This document shows positions 9,204 through 17,418 of a stretch of DNA of 64,000 bases, piece after piece. Under the pieces are notes generated by a model. That model did not search any database. It was not told the origin of the DNA and was given only the letters and a program-made list of their open reading frames with translations. A program made the position numbers and the translations under genes. Source of the stretch: Rhizobium sp. PP-CC-3A-592 (GTDB lineage: Bacteria > Pseudomonadota > Alphaproteobacteria > Rhizobiales > Rhizobiaceae); contig NZ_QJSR01000003.1 in assembly GCF_003217095.1 (NCBI RefSeq), positions 243,375 through 307,374 on the forward strand, written 5' to 3'. The first letter of the stretch is position 1, and every line of letters starts with the position of its first letter.

Positions 9204-10178
9204 TTATTGCATGACGGCCTGGATGCGCTCGAACATGCCCGGCGTCAGGTTCGGCACCTTGCCATAGGCGGATTTCGAGGCCGCGACGAACGCAGGAACG
9301 TCCACGTCCGAAACGATCTCGACACCGCTGTCAGCCAGTTGCTTGGCATAGCCGTCGTCGGTCTCGATCGTCATTTTCGTCAGGTCGACGGCGATCTTCT
9401 GGCCTTCCTCCGTCAGCACCTTCTGCAGGTCTTCCGGCAGGCTGTTGTAGAAGCTCGCCGAGGCGACCCAGGCCGTGAACATGACCTGATGGCCGGTCTT
9501 GGAGATGACCTTGCGCGTCTCGTTCAGCTTCGAGCCGGCAATGGAGCCGAACGGCCCTTCCGCGGCATCGACCACGCCGGTCTGCAGCGCATTGTAGACG
9601 TCGCCCCAGGGAAGCTCCGTCGGGCGGGCACCATAGGTGGCGAATGTCGCCATCATGATCGGCGAAGACGGCACGCGCACAGTGACGCCGGCAAGATCGG
9701 CGGGTGTGCGAACCGCCTTGTTGGCAATGATGTGCCGGTAGCCGAACAGGCCATTCGGCATAATGATCTTCAGGCCCTTGGCCTCGAGCTTCGCCGAGAG
9801 CTCCTTGAAGACGTCGGAGGCAAACAGCTTGTCGCTCGCCTCGATGCTCGGGTAGACGTAAGGACCAGCGAGGATCGACATATCCGGCTCGAACTGGCCG
9901 AGCTGGCCGTAATCCGTTGCGCTGAGCAGGCTCGCGCCGCTCATGACCATCTCGTTAACTTTCTTCTGCGCGCCAAGCTGGTCGCCCGTCATCACCGTGA
10001 TGGCAATGCGGCCGCCCGAGCGCTCGCCGACGCGTTCGGCATAGAGCTTCATCGCCTTGACGATCGGTTCGTTCGGATTGACCTGCGATGTGGAGAATCG
10101 CAGGCTGTAATCCTGCGCCTGCGCGACACCACAAAAGGACAGCGCCGCCAGTGCGGACGCTATGAGTATGCTCTTCAT
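9204..10178 (-). CDS. dctP: TRAP transporter periplasmic solute-binding protein, DctP family
   Basis: 324 residues. A Sec signal peptide (MKSILIASALAALSFCG, cleavage probably after AQA at about residue 21) is followed by a DctP fold: LRFSTSQVNPNEPIVKAM, GGRIAITVMTGDQLGAQKK, and the region LAGVTVRVPSSPIMMATF with the conserved arginine that pairs with the carboxylate of the ligand. The ligand is probably a sugar acid or similar carboxylate given the neighbouring L-fucose genes, but the sequence does not prove it. The ATG at 10178 follows GGAGGG and gives a proper signal peptide. First gene of dctPQM. Confidence 0.94.
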   Translation of the reverse strand: MKSILIASALAALSFCGVAQAQDYSLRFSTSQVNPNEPIVKAMKLYAERVGERSGGRIAITVMTGDQLGAQKKVNEMVMSGASLLSATDYGQLGQFEPDMSILAGPYVYPSIEASDKLFASDVFKELSAKLEAKGLKIIMPNGLFGYRHIIANKAVRTPADLAGVTVRVPSSPIMMATFATYGARPTELPWGDVYNALQTGVVDAAEGPFGSIAGSKLNETRKVISKTGHQVMFTAWVASASFYNSLPEDLQKVLTEEGQKIAVDLTKMTIETDDGYAKQLADSGVEIVSDVDVPAFVAASKSAYGKVPNLTPGMFERIQAVMQ

Positions 10179-10216
10179 GAGACCCTCCATTGCCCGGGCT
10201 CCTCCCCTGGCATCAT

Positions 10217-10243
10217 TCATATACGAATAGATACGTTATGAAA
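10217..10243. promoter_or_regulatory. Candidate operator in front of dctPQM
   Basis: Imperfect inverted repeat: TTCATATACG on the left and CGTTATGAA on the right, 8 bases between, one extra T in the left arm. The left part TTCATATACGAA recurs nearly unchanged in the promoter region between the ABC binding-protein gene and the IclR gene at 20.7-20.8 kb, suggesting one regulator acts at both places. Confidence 0.5.
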
Positions 10244-10294
10244 GAATAGTCGAGCTTGGTCAAGATGTAAGTGCCAGCCTTATCTTCGGACACG

Positions 10295-10322
10295 AAAAAG
10301 CCGGGCTGCGAACAGCCCGGCT
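10295..10322 (-). terminator. Strong intrinsic terminator of the L-fucose operon
   Basis: On the minus strand AGCCGGGCTG, tetraloop TTCG, CAGCCCGGCT, followed by a T run. A perfect 10-bp GC-rich stem, 32 bases after the fuconate dehydratase stop. It separates the large ABC/catabolic operon from dctPQM, which therefore needs its own promoter. Confidence 0.93.
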
Positions 10323-10353
10323 TCCGTGAATGCCAGCAATCCATCGGGCTGGT

Positions 10354-11631
10354 TCAGCCCTTGAAGGTATAATCCGCGATCGACTGCGCCTTCATCTCGA
10401 TCGAAAAACCCGGACGGCTCGGCGGCATGTAGGCCGCGTTCTCGATCACGCAGGGTTCGAGGAAGTGTTCGTGCAGGTGATCGACATATTCGATGACGCG
10501 GTCCGTCTTCGTGCCGGAAACGGCGATGTAGTCGATCATCGAGAGATGCTGCACATATTCGCAAAGCCCGACGCCGCCGGCATGCGGCCAGACCGGCAGC
10601 TGGTATTTCGCGGCGACGAGAAGCACCGCGAGAACCTCGTTCAGCCCGCCCATGCGGCAGCTGTCGATCTGCACGATATCAATCGCGCCTTCGGCAATGA
10701 ACTGCTTGAACATGATGCGGTTCTGGCACATCTCGCCGGTCGCAACCTTGACCGGCGAAATCGCCTGCCGGATCTTGCGGTGGCCGGCAACATCGTCCGG
10801 GCTCGTCGGCTCCTCGATGAAGAACGGCTTGCAGAAGGCAAGCTGTTTTACCCAGTCGATGGCTTCGCCGACTTCCCAGACCTGGTTGGCGTCGATCATC
10901 AGATAGCGATCGGGGCCGATGACCTCGCGGGCGATCGTCAGGCGACGGATGTCGTCTGCGAGATCGCGCCCGACCTTCATCTTGACGTGGTTGAACCCCT
11001 CGTCGATCGCCTCCTGGCAGAGCCGGCGCAGCTTGTCGTCGTCATAGCCGAGCCATCCGGCCGACGTGGTGTAGCAGGTATAACCCTCTGCCCGCAGCAC
11101 CGCCATGCGCTCGGCCTTGCCGGGCTCGGCGCGCTTCAGGATGTAGATCGCCTCGTCGCGGGTCAGCACGTCGGTCAGGTAGCGATAATCGACGATGTCG
11201 GCGATCTGCTCGGGCGACATCTCGCTGACCATGTGCCAGACCGGCTTGCCCGCCTGCTTGGCGAGAAGGTCCCACACCGCGTTGACGACCGCGCCGGTCG
11301 CCAAGTGTATCGCGCCTTTCTCAGGCCCGATCCAGCGCAGCTGGCTATCGCTCGTCAGGTGCCGCCAGTAGCGGCCGGGGTTTTCCAGCACCGCGGAAAG
11401 CTCGGTCCCGACAACGAGATGCCGCATCGCCTTGATGGCCATGCAGCAGATCTCGTTGCCGCGACCGATGGTGAATGTCAGGCCATGACCCGCAAGACCG
11501 GGCGTGTCCGTGTCGAGAATGACATAGGCTGCCGAGTAATCCGGATCGGGATTCATGGCATCCGAACCATCGAGGCTCTGGGACGTCGGAAAGCGCAGGT
11601 CGAACACGCGCAGGTCTGTAATGCGGGTCAT
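10354..11631 (-). CDS. L-fuconate dehydratase (enolase superfamily)
   Basis: 425 residues, close to known L-fuconate dehydratases. The N-terminal capping domain is followed by the (beta/alpha)8 barrel with the expected catalytic set: the KxK pair in HVKMKVGRD, the metal ligands in LMIDANQVW, FIEEPTSPDD and VATGEMCQN, and the histidine in WPHAGGVGLCEY. The start (ITDLRVFDLRFPTSQSLDGSDAMNPDPDYSAA, quoted here in parts: RFPTSQSLDGSDA, MNPDPDYSAAYV) is characteristic of the fuconate dehydratase branch. It removes water from L-fuconate to give 2-keto-3-deoxy-L-fuconate in the cytoplasm. Last gene of the operon, directly before the terminator. GGAG lies upstream of the ATG. Confidence 0.93.
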   Translation of the reverse strand: MTRITDLRVFDLRFPTSQSLDGSDAMNPDPDYSAAYVILDTDTPGLAGHGLTFTIGRGNEICCMAIKAMRHLVVGTELSAVLENPGRYWRHLTSDSQLRWIGPEKGAIHLATGAVVNAVWDLLAKQAGKPVWHMVSEMSPEQIADIVDYRYLTDVLTRDEAIYILKRAEPGKAERMAVLRAEGYTCYTTSAGWLGYDDDKLRRLCQEAIDEGFNHVKMKVGRDLADDIRRLTIAREVIGPDRYLMIDANQVWEVGEAIDWVKQLAFCKPFFIEEPTSPDDVAGHRKIRQAISPVKVATGEMCQNRIMFKQFIAEGAIDIVQIDSCRMGGLNEVLAVLLVAAKYQLPVWPHAGGVGLCEYVQHLSMIDYIAVSGTKTDRVIEYVDHLHEHFLEPCVIENAAYMPPSRPGFSIEMKAQSIADYTFKG

Positions 11632-11660
11632 GGGGGCTCCGGAGAGAGGTAAGATAAGGA

Positions 11661-12506
11661 TCAGGCGTCGGCGCGGGCGGTCTGACGCTGCGAACCGAGA
11701 CCATCGATCCCCAGTTCGATCACGTCACCGGGTTTGAGGTAGCGCGGCGGCTTCATGCCCATGCCGACACCCGGAGGCGTGCCCGTGGAGATGATGTCAC
11801 CCGGTTGCAGCGACATGAACTGCGAAAGGTAGGAGACGAGATAGGCCGCGCCGTAGACCATGGTCTTGGTCGTGCCGTCCTGCATGGTGTCGCCATTGAC
11901 CTTCAGCCAGAGCCGCAGATCCTGCGGATCGGGAACCTCGTCTTTCGTCACCAGCCATGGACCGGTCGGCCCGAACGTGTCGCAGGACTTGCCCTTGGTC
12001 CACTGGCCCGAGCGTTCCGTCTGGAAGGCACGTTCGCTGACGTCGTGGATCGTGCAATAGCCGGCGACATAATCGAGCGCTTCGGCCTCGCTCACATATT
12101 TCGCCTTGCGGCCGATGACGATGCCGAGTTCGACTTCCCAGTCGGTCTTTTCCGAGCCGCGCGGGATGAGGAGGTCATCATTCGGGCCCGAGATGGCCGA
12201 GGTCGCCTTCATGAAGATGATCGGCTCCGGCGGCACGGTCGCACCCGTTTCGGCGGCATGGTCGGAATAGTTGAGGCCGATGCAGATGAACTTGCCGGTG
12301 CCGGCGACGCAGGCGCCGAGGCGCTCGTCGGCAGACACGAGCGGCAGCGTTGCCGGATCGACGGCGGCAAGCTTTGCCAGGGCATCGGGATCGATGGAGG
12401 CGCCGGAGAGATCGGAGATGTGACCGGAAAGGTCGCGAATGGCGCCGGTCGCGTCGACAAGACCGGGTTTCTCAGCGCCCTGCGCACCGTAACGAACGAA
12501 TTTCAT
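11661..12506 (-). CDS. Fumarylacetoacetate hydrolase-family protein, likely 2,4-diketo-3-deoxy-L-fuconate hydrolase
   Basis: 281 residues. A short N-terminal cap (MKFVRYGAQGAEKPGLVD) precedes the FAH fold from about residue 70: KFICIGLNYSDHAAE, EPIIFMKATSAISGPNDD, TDWEVELGIVIGRKAKYVS, and DIISTGTPPGVGMGM near the end. The EVELG segment and the aspartate of IHDVSER supply the usual divalent metal ligands. In L-fucose pathways lacking kinase and aldolase, a member of this family splits the diketo acid into pyruvate and L-lactate, and its position between the SDR and fuconate dehydratase genes fits that role. Relatives annotated as ureidoglycolate lyase share the motifs, so the substrate rests on context. 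Confidence 0.85.
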   Translation of the reverse strand: MKFVRYGAQGAEKPGLVDATGAIRDLSGHISDLSGASIDPDALAKLAAVDPATLPLVSADERLGACVAGTGKFICIGLNYSDHAAETGATVPPEPIIFMKATSAISGPNDDLLIPRGSEKTDWEVELGIVIGRKAKYVSEAEALDYVAGYCTIHDVSERAFQTERSGQWTKGKSCDTFGPTGPWLVTKDEVPDPQDLRLWLKVNGDTMQDGTTKTMVYGAAYLVSYLSQFMSLQPGDIISTGTPPGVGMGMKPPRYLKPGDVIELGIDGLGSQRQTARADA

Positions 12507-12547
12507 GGCAGTATCCTTGCGGTTTTAGTGGAGACGCGAGCGGTCGG

Positions 12548-13282
12548 TCAGATCGACCAGCCACCGTCGATGGCATAGGCCTGGCCCGTGGTGTAGGTGG
12601 CGCCTGCGAGATGGACGGCAAGATCGGCGATTTCTTCCGCCGTTCCAAGCCGGCCCATCGGCTGGCGGGCGATGAAGGCGGCGCGCGCCGTCTCGTAGTC
12701 GCCCTGGGCACGCATGCGCCCTTCGAGCGAGGGGCTCTCGACCGTGCCGGGGCAAATCGCGTTGCACCGGATGCCGGCGGCGACGTAATCGGCGGCGACC
12801 GCCTTGGTGAGGCCGATGACGGCAGCCTTGGTCGTGCCATAAACGAAGCGGTTCGGCACGCCCTTGATGCTGGAAGCGACGGAGGCCATGTTGATGATGG
12901 CGCCGTCCTTGCGCTCGATCATGCCGGGCAGCACGGCCCGAATGGTGCGGATCATCGCCTTGACGTTGAGGTCGAAGGCAAATTCCAGGTCCTTGTCGGC
13001 CATCTCGAGGATCGAGCCGGAATGGACGACGCCCGCGCAATTGAAGAGCACATCCACCGCGCCGACCTCATCGACCAGCGCCTTCACGGCGGCCTCATCG
13101 AGGACATCGAGCTTGTGCGTCAGGATGCCGGGCTCGCCCGCGATCTCGGAGAGAATGTCGAGGTTGATGTCGGTTGCGTGCACGGTGGCACCCGCCTTGG
13201 CGAAGGCGAGCGCCGTCGCGCGCCCGATCCCCTGGGCCGCCGCGGTGATCAGCACCGTCTTGCCCGTCATTGTCGTCGTCAT
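12548..13282 (-). CDS. SDR oxidoreductase, likely 2-keto-3-deoxy-L-fuconate dehydrogenase
   Basis: 244 residues of a classical short-chain dehydrogenase. The cofactor loop reads ITAAAQGIGRA (a TGxxxGIG variant), followed by HATDIN with the Asp that favours NAD over NADP, the FNCAG motif, a catalytic Ser in MASVASS, YGTTK for Tyr and Lys, and CPGTVESPSL. This matches the BDH2/UcpA-like branch found in L-fucose catabolism, which oxidises 2-keto-3-deoxyfuconate at C4 to the 2,4-diketo acid. ATG 13282 (MTTTMTGK) follows GAGGA and is preferred over an upstream in-frame start. The neighbour on one side is a MaoC gene and on the other the FAH-family hydrolase. Confidence 0.88.
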   Translation of the reverse strand: MTTTMTGKTVLITAAAQGIGRATALAFAKAGATVHATDINLDILSEIAGEPGILTHKLDVLDEAAVKALVDEVGAVDVLFNCAGVVHSGSILEMADKDLEFAFDLNVKAMIRTIRAVLPGMIERKDGAIINMASVASSIKGVPNRFVYGTTKAAVIGLTKAVAADYVAAGIRCNAICPGTVESPSLEGRMRAQGDYETARAAFIARQPMGRLGTAEEIADLAVHLAGATYTTGQAYAIDGGWSI

Positions 13283-13292
13283 GGTTCCGTCC

Positions 13293-13742
13293 TCACTTCT
13301 GTTTTCGTTCAACGAGCAGAATGTGGTCTGCCGCCAGCACGACCTCGTCACGCTGGTTCAGCACCTCGCACCGCTCGATCACCCGGCCACTGTCGGCGCG
13401 CTTGGGATCATCCTCCTTGGCGGAGATCGTCACCCGCGTCCTGATCGTATCGCCGATATGAACCGGGCGCACGAATCTCAACCTATCGTAACCGTAGGAA
13501 AAGGCGACAGGATTGATAAGCGATGCGGTCATTCCGATGCCGATCGAGAAGATCATGGTGCCATGCGCGATCCGCTGCCCGCCGGGCAGGGTCTTTGCAA
13601 ATTCGCTGTCCATATGGTGCGGAAAGAAATCGCCTGTATGGCCCGCATGAACGACGAAATCCGTCTCCGTCATGGTTCGCCCCGTCGTCAACCGCTGGTG
13701 ACCGAGGTCGTAGTCTTCGAAATAGAGCGTCTGCTCGATCAT
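13293..13742 (-). CDS. MaoC-like hot-dog dehydratase
   Basis: 149 residues, a single hot-dog domain of the MaoC/R-specific hydratase family: MIEQTLYFEDYDLGHQ, then TETDFVVHAGHTGDFFPHHMDSEFA carries the D and H of the hydratase site, and GGQRIAHGTMIFSIG is the signature region. The C-terminal stretch [21 protein letters not shown] is almost identical to that of the other MaoC gene in this window (29666-30214), so the two are paralogues. The start is fixed by its place one base after the stop of the Gfo/Idh gene. The role in an L-fucose operon is unclear: such proteins usually hydrate enoyl-CoA esters, and no CoA enzyme lies nearby here. Confidence 0.85.
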   Translation of the reverse strand: MIEQTLYFEDYDLGHQRLTTGRTMTETDFVVHAGHTGDFFPHHMDSEFAKTLPGGQRIAHGTMIFSIGIGMTASLINPVAFSYGYDRLRFVRPVHIGDTIRTRVTISAKEDDPKRADSGRVIERCEVLNQRDEVVLAADHILLVERKQK

Positions 13743-13743
13743 C

Positions 13744-14856
13744 TCATGTCTCCGGCAGAGCGCGCACAGGCGTCGCGGGTTGGGCGCTGGATTGATAGGC
13801 GGCTTCGACCAGGGCCATGGTCCGCCAAGCGTCGTCCACAGCACCGACGAGCGTTTCGTCATCGCCGCTCGCAAAGCGCTGGAGGTTCGCCATGCGGCCG
13901 ATGAAGGCGTCGGGAAACCATGTGCCTTCGAGCGGGATCGCGACCCAGCCGTCGCCGCCTTCTGGGTGAATCCAGAGTTCGTCCGGCTCACCCTTGGGAT
14001 AGTCGAGATTGACCCCGAGCTTGACGTAAGCCGCCCCCTTTGTGCCGCAGATGCGGAATTCGCAGGCCTGGAATTTCCGCCCGAAATCATGGTCGTGATT
14101 GATCGACAGGGCGCAGCGGACGCTGTCGCCATAGTCGAGGATCGCGCTCGTTCGGGTCTGCGCGACATCGTGATTGGGGTGTCCGATGGTCTTGGCATGA
14201 ACGCCTTGGGGATCGCCCATCAGACTACGCACGAGATCGAGATAGTGGATCGAGTGCATGGCGATCTCGATGCGCGGCAGCCCTTTGAGGAAGGGCCACA
14301 GCCCCCAGGGCGTCGCAAGCGCCAGATGAGCGTCGAAATCGACGACATCGCCGAGCAGCCCGCGCTGGATGGCATCCCGCAATGCCAGCATCATCGGCGC
14401 GAAGCGAAGCTGGAAGTTTACGGCCGCATGCAGCTTGCGCTTCCGGCAGAGGTCGAGGATCTCGGTTGCAGCATCGAGATCCGCACCCATCGGCTTCTGG
14501 ATCAGGGCGTAGGAACCTTCCGGAATCGCCTTGAGAATGCGCGCATGCGCCACGGGCGGCGTCGCCAGATCGAAGATCGCGCCTTCGACCGAAGCGGCGT
14601 CCTCGACGGAGGCGTAAGCTTCCACACCCCAGCGGGTAGCCGTCTCACGCGCTTTTTCCTGGTCCGGATCGTAGAGCCCGGCCACCGGGAAGCCGGCTTT
14701 CCTGTAGGCGGGAAAATGTGCGTCGCTGACGATGCTGCCGGCACCGAAGATGACGATCGGGCGCGGACGGCGCGGCTTCGGCCACCATTGCCGCAGGCTC
14801 GCGGGATCGAAATGCGCGTTGCTTTCGCGGGTGTTGGTCAAGCAGGTTTCAGTCAT
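13744..14856 (-). CDS. Gfo/Idh/MocA-family NAD(P)-dependent oxidoreductase
   Basis: 370 residues. An N-terminal Rossmann domain begins at about residue 33 with IVIFGAGSIVSDAHFPAYRKAG and continues to GLYDPDQEKARE; the family EKP motif appears as IQKPMGADLDAA. The C-terminal alpha/beta domain includes VNFQLRFAPMMLALRD and the catalytic-type histidine in EIAMHSIHYLDLVRSL. These enzymes oxidise sugars, inositols or sugar lactones; in this operon it could be the first sugar dehydrogenase that makes the lactone, which is otherwise missing, but this is inference. The ATG overlaps the end of the mutarotase gene by 8 bases. Confidence 0.85.
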   Translation of the reverse strand: MTETCLTNTRESNAHFDPASLRQWWPKPRRPRPIVIFGAGSIVSDAHFPAYRKAGFPVAGLYDPDQEKARETATRWGVEAYASVEDAASVEGAIFDLATPPVAHARILKAIPEGSYALIQKPMGADLDAATEILDLCRKRKLHAAVNFQLRFAPMMLALRDAIQRGLLGDVVDFDAHLALATPWGLWPFLKGLPRIEIAMHSIHYLDLVRSLMGDPQGVHAKTIGHPNHDVAQTRTSAILDYGDSVRCALSINHDHDFGRKFQACEFRICGTKGAAYVKLGVNLDYPKGEPDELWIHPEGGDGWVAIPLEGTWFPDAFIGRMANLQRFASGDDETLVGAVDDAWRTMALVEAAYQSSAQPATPVRALPET

Positions 14857-15178
14857 GATGGAAGACCTCCTCCATCATCGCCCACCACTCACCTTCTTTC
14901 CGCGTCTCGAACGGCTTCTGGCAGGGCATGCACACGGACCACCAGTCCTGATTGCGCGGGTCGGCCGCCATCTTCGCCATATCCGCCGCGAAATCGTTTC
15001 CGATATAGGTCCAGGTGCCGAACAGCAGGTTCTCAGGCTCCTTAAGGAAGATCGTATACTCAGTTATACTGCAGGCAGAGATCAACGCCAGGATCTCCGG
15101 CCACACCGCCGCATGCAGCGCCTTGTATTCCGCTACCTTGTCCGGTTGCAGGCCGATGACCATTCCCATGCGTTGCAT
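14849..15178 (-). CDS. L-rhamnose mutarotase (RhaM)-family protein
   Basis: 109 residues, the length of RhaM/YiiL proteins. It shows the ferredoxin-like fold signature: MGMVIGLQPDKVAEYKALHAAVWPE (quoted in parts: GMVIGLQPDK, YKALHAAVWPE), ITEYTIFL and GTWTYIGNDF, ending in the tryptophan-rich DWWSVCMPCQKPF and MMEEVFHHD. The His of LHAAVW is the usual active-site residue. RhaM interconverts anomers of L-rhamnose; L-fucose is a 6-deoxy-L-sugar too, so a relaxed or fucose-specific mutarotase is plausible. It has an excellent AGGAGG ribosome site. Confidence 0.88.
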   Translation of the reverse strand: MQRMGMVIGLQPDKVAEYKALHAAVWPEILALISACSITEYTIFLKEPENLLFGTWTYIGNDFAADMAKMAADPRNQDWWSVCMPCQKPFETRKEGEWWAMMEEVFHHD

Positions 15179-15187
15179 CGCGACCTC

Positions 15188-16303
15188 CTATTGCGCCGTG
15201 ATATCGCGCGTGAACTCGGAAACGCTCTGCGCCTTGACCGCCTCCCAGTCCCAGGCAATGCCGAGGCCCGGCTCGCTTGGCGCCATCGCCCGGCCATCGC
15301 GGATCTCCATGCCCTTGGTCGTCAGGTCGTCGAGCTGCGGAATATATTCGACATAACGCCCGTTCGGCACGGCGCAGACGAGGCTGACATGCAGCTCCAT
15401 CAGGAAGTGCGGGCAGACCGGGATGTCGAACGCCTCGGCGGCATGCGCGACCTTCAGCCACGGCGTGATGCCGCCGATGCGGGCGACATCCACCTGCACG
15501 ATCGAGCACGCGCCCTTCTGCATATATTCGCGGAAGTGGCGGATGGAATAGATGGATTCGCCGACGGCAATCGGCGTCGCCGTCGAGCGCGTCAGGCGGA
15601 TATGCCCGTCGAGATCGTCGGCCGGAAGCGGCTCCTCGATCCAGGCGAGGTCGAGCTCCTTCAACCGCTCGGCGCGCCGGATGGCTTCATCCACCGTAAA
15701 GCCCTGATTGCAGTCCGTCATGATCTCGAAGCCGTTGCCCAGTGCCTTGCGCATTGCGGAAAGGCGGGCGACGTCCTCGGAACCATGCGGCTTGCCGATC
15801 TTCACCTTCGAGCCGGCAAAACCCTTTTCCTTGGCCTGAAGCGCATCGTCCACCAGCGCACCGGCTTCGATATGCAACCAGCCGCCTTCGGTGGTGTAGA
15901 GCGGGCAGCTTTCGCGGGCGCCGCCGGCAAGCTTCCAGAGCGGCAGGTTCTGCTTGCGCGCGCGCAGATCCCAGAGTGCCGTATCGATTGCCGCCAGTGC
16001 GAGCGCGCTGATGGCGCCGATGGTGGTGGCGTGGGTGTGAAATTCAAGCTTGTGCCAGATCGCCTCGATCCGGTCGGCGTCCTCGCCGAGGAGGACGGGG
16101 GCGAGATGATCGGCGAGCAGCCGCATGACGGAGGAGCCACCGGTGCCGATCGTGTAGGAATAGCCGGTGCCGGTCGCGCCATCGCTATCGGTGATGGTGA
16201 CAATGGGTGTTTCCTGGCTGACGAAGCTCTGGATCGCATCCGTCCGCTTCACCTTCGGCTTCAGGTCCACCATGCGCAGTTCGATCCGCTCGATCCGGGC
16301 CAT
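15188..16303 (-). CDS. Mandelate racemase-like sugar-acid dehydratase (enolase superfamily)
   Basis: 371 residues. The enolase-superfamily cap domain (to about residue 130) is followed by a barrel with the mandelate-racemase set: SKVKIGK (second Lys general base), IMTDCNQG, WIEEPLPADD, VGESIYSI, and the His in ICPHFLME-like CPHFLMEL. Known substrates of this group are acid sugars such as galactarate, talarate, rhamnonate, lyxonate or mandelate. It differs from the L-fuconate dehydratase in the same operon, so a second sugar acid may be handled. It lies one base after the start of the ATPase stop region and has GGGAG upstream. Confidence 0.87.
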   Translation of the reverse strand: MARIERIELRMVDLKPKVKRTDAIQSFVSQETPIVTITDSDGATGTGYSYTIGTGGSSVMRLLADHLAPVLLGEDADRIEAIWHKLEFHTHATTIGAISALALAAIDTALWDLRARKQNLPLWKLAGGARESCPLYTTEGGWLHIEAGALVDDALQAKEKGFAGSKVKIGKPHGSEDVARLSAMRKALGNGFEIMTDCNQGFTVDEAIRRAERLKELDLAWIEEPLPADDLDGHIRLTRSTATPIAVGESIYSIRHFREYMQKGACSIVQVDVARIGGITPWLKVAHAAEAFDIPVCPHFLMELHVSLVCAVPNGRYVEYIPQLDDLTTKGMEIRDGRAMAPSEPGLGIAWDWEAVKAQSVSEFTRDITAQ

Positions 16304-16304
16304 G

Positions 16305-17414
16305 TCAGATCTCCCGGGCTGCGGCCAGGCTGCGTCCGGTCTCGGCCGAAAACAGGTGCGCCTGCGAGAAATCGAAGCTCATGGCGATCCGTTCGCCGGA
16401 TTTGAGCGTCCGGGGATTGAGCATGCGCGACACCCATTCGCGTCCCGCGAACTCGACGAAGACGAGCGTCTCGTTGCCGAGCGGCTCGGTGATCGAAACC
16501 GGCAACGTCACCTCATGGACAGTGCCGTCGCTTCCCGAACTCAGGCCATGACCGCTTGGGAAGATATCGTCCGGGCGCAGGCCGAAGACCACCTGTTCGC
16601 CCTCCGTCACCCGGTCCGCGAACTGGCGCGGAAGGGGAAGGCTGTCGCCGTTTGCAAAGACGAGCTGGCCGGACGCGACACGCGCCTCCTCCATGTTCAT
16701 CGGCGGCGAGCCGATGAAGCCGGCGACGAAGCGGCTGGCCGGTCGCTTGAACACCTCGTCGGGCGTCCCGACCTGCTCGATATAACCGTCGCGCATAATG
16801 ACGATCCGGTCGGCGAGCGTCATCGCCTCTACTTGGTCGTGCGTCACGTAGATGACGGTGGACTGCACCTTGGCATGCAGCTTCTTGATTTCGGTGCGCA
16901 TCTGCGTGCGCAGCTTGGCGTCGAGGTTGGAGAGCGGCTCGTCAAACAGAAAGACTTCGGGATGCCGCACGATGGCTCGGCCCATGGCGACGCGCTGACG
17001 CTGGCCACCGGAGAGCTGTGCCGGCCGCCGCTCCATCAGCGCGTCCAGCCCGAGGATCGCGGCGGCCTCGTTGACCTGCCGGTCGATCTCGCTCTGCGGC
17101 TGCTTGGCAATCTTGAGCGAGAAGCCCATGTTCTCGCGCACCGTCATGTGCGGGTAGAGCGCATAGGACTGGAACACCATGGAGATGTTGCGGTCGCGCG
17201 GCGGCAGGTCGTTGACGACGACGCCGCCGATCTCGACGGCACCGTCCGACACGCTTTCAAGGCCCGCGATCATGCGCAGCGTGGTCGACTTGCCGCAGCC
17301 GGACGGGCCGACGAGCGCGACGAACTCGCCGTCCGCCACATCGAGATCGATGCCGTGGACGACCTGCAGGGCGCCGTAGGATTTGACCAGTTTCTTGAGA
17401 GAGACCTGAGCCAT
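16305..17414 (-). CDS. Sugar ABC transporter ATP-binding protein (UgpC/MalK family)
   Basis: 369 residues. All ATPase motifs are intact: Walker A GPSGCGKST, Q-loop VFQSYALYPHMTV, signature LSGGQRQRVAMGRA, Walker B VFLFDEPLSNLD, and H-loop IYVTHDQVEAM. The C-terminal 130 residues form the MalK-type OB/TOBE regulatory region (VFGLRPDDIFP). It would drive the two permeases immediately upstream in the operon, with four bases between the genes. As in other alphaproteobacterial operons of this type, the substrate is set by the binding protein. Confidence 0.95.
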   Translation of the reverse strand: MAQVSLKKLVKSYGALQVVHGIDLDVADGEFVALVGPSGCGKSTTLRMIAGLESVSDGAVEIGGVVVNDLPPRDRNISMVFQSYALYPHMTVRENMGFSLKIAKQPQSEIDRQVNEAAAILGLDALMERRPAQLSGGQRQRVAMGRAIVRHPEVFLFDEPLSNLDAKLRTQMRTEIKKLHAKVQSTVIYVTHDQVEAMTLADRIVIMRDGYIEQVGTPDEVFKRPASRFVAGFIGSPPMNMEEARVASGQLVFANGDSLPLPRQFADRVTEGEQVVFGLRPDDIFPSGHGLSSGSDGTVHEVTLPVSITEPLGNETLVFVEFAGREWVSRMLNPRTLKSGERIAMSFDFSQAHLFSAETGRSLAAAREI

Positions 17415-17418
17415 GCAA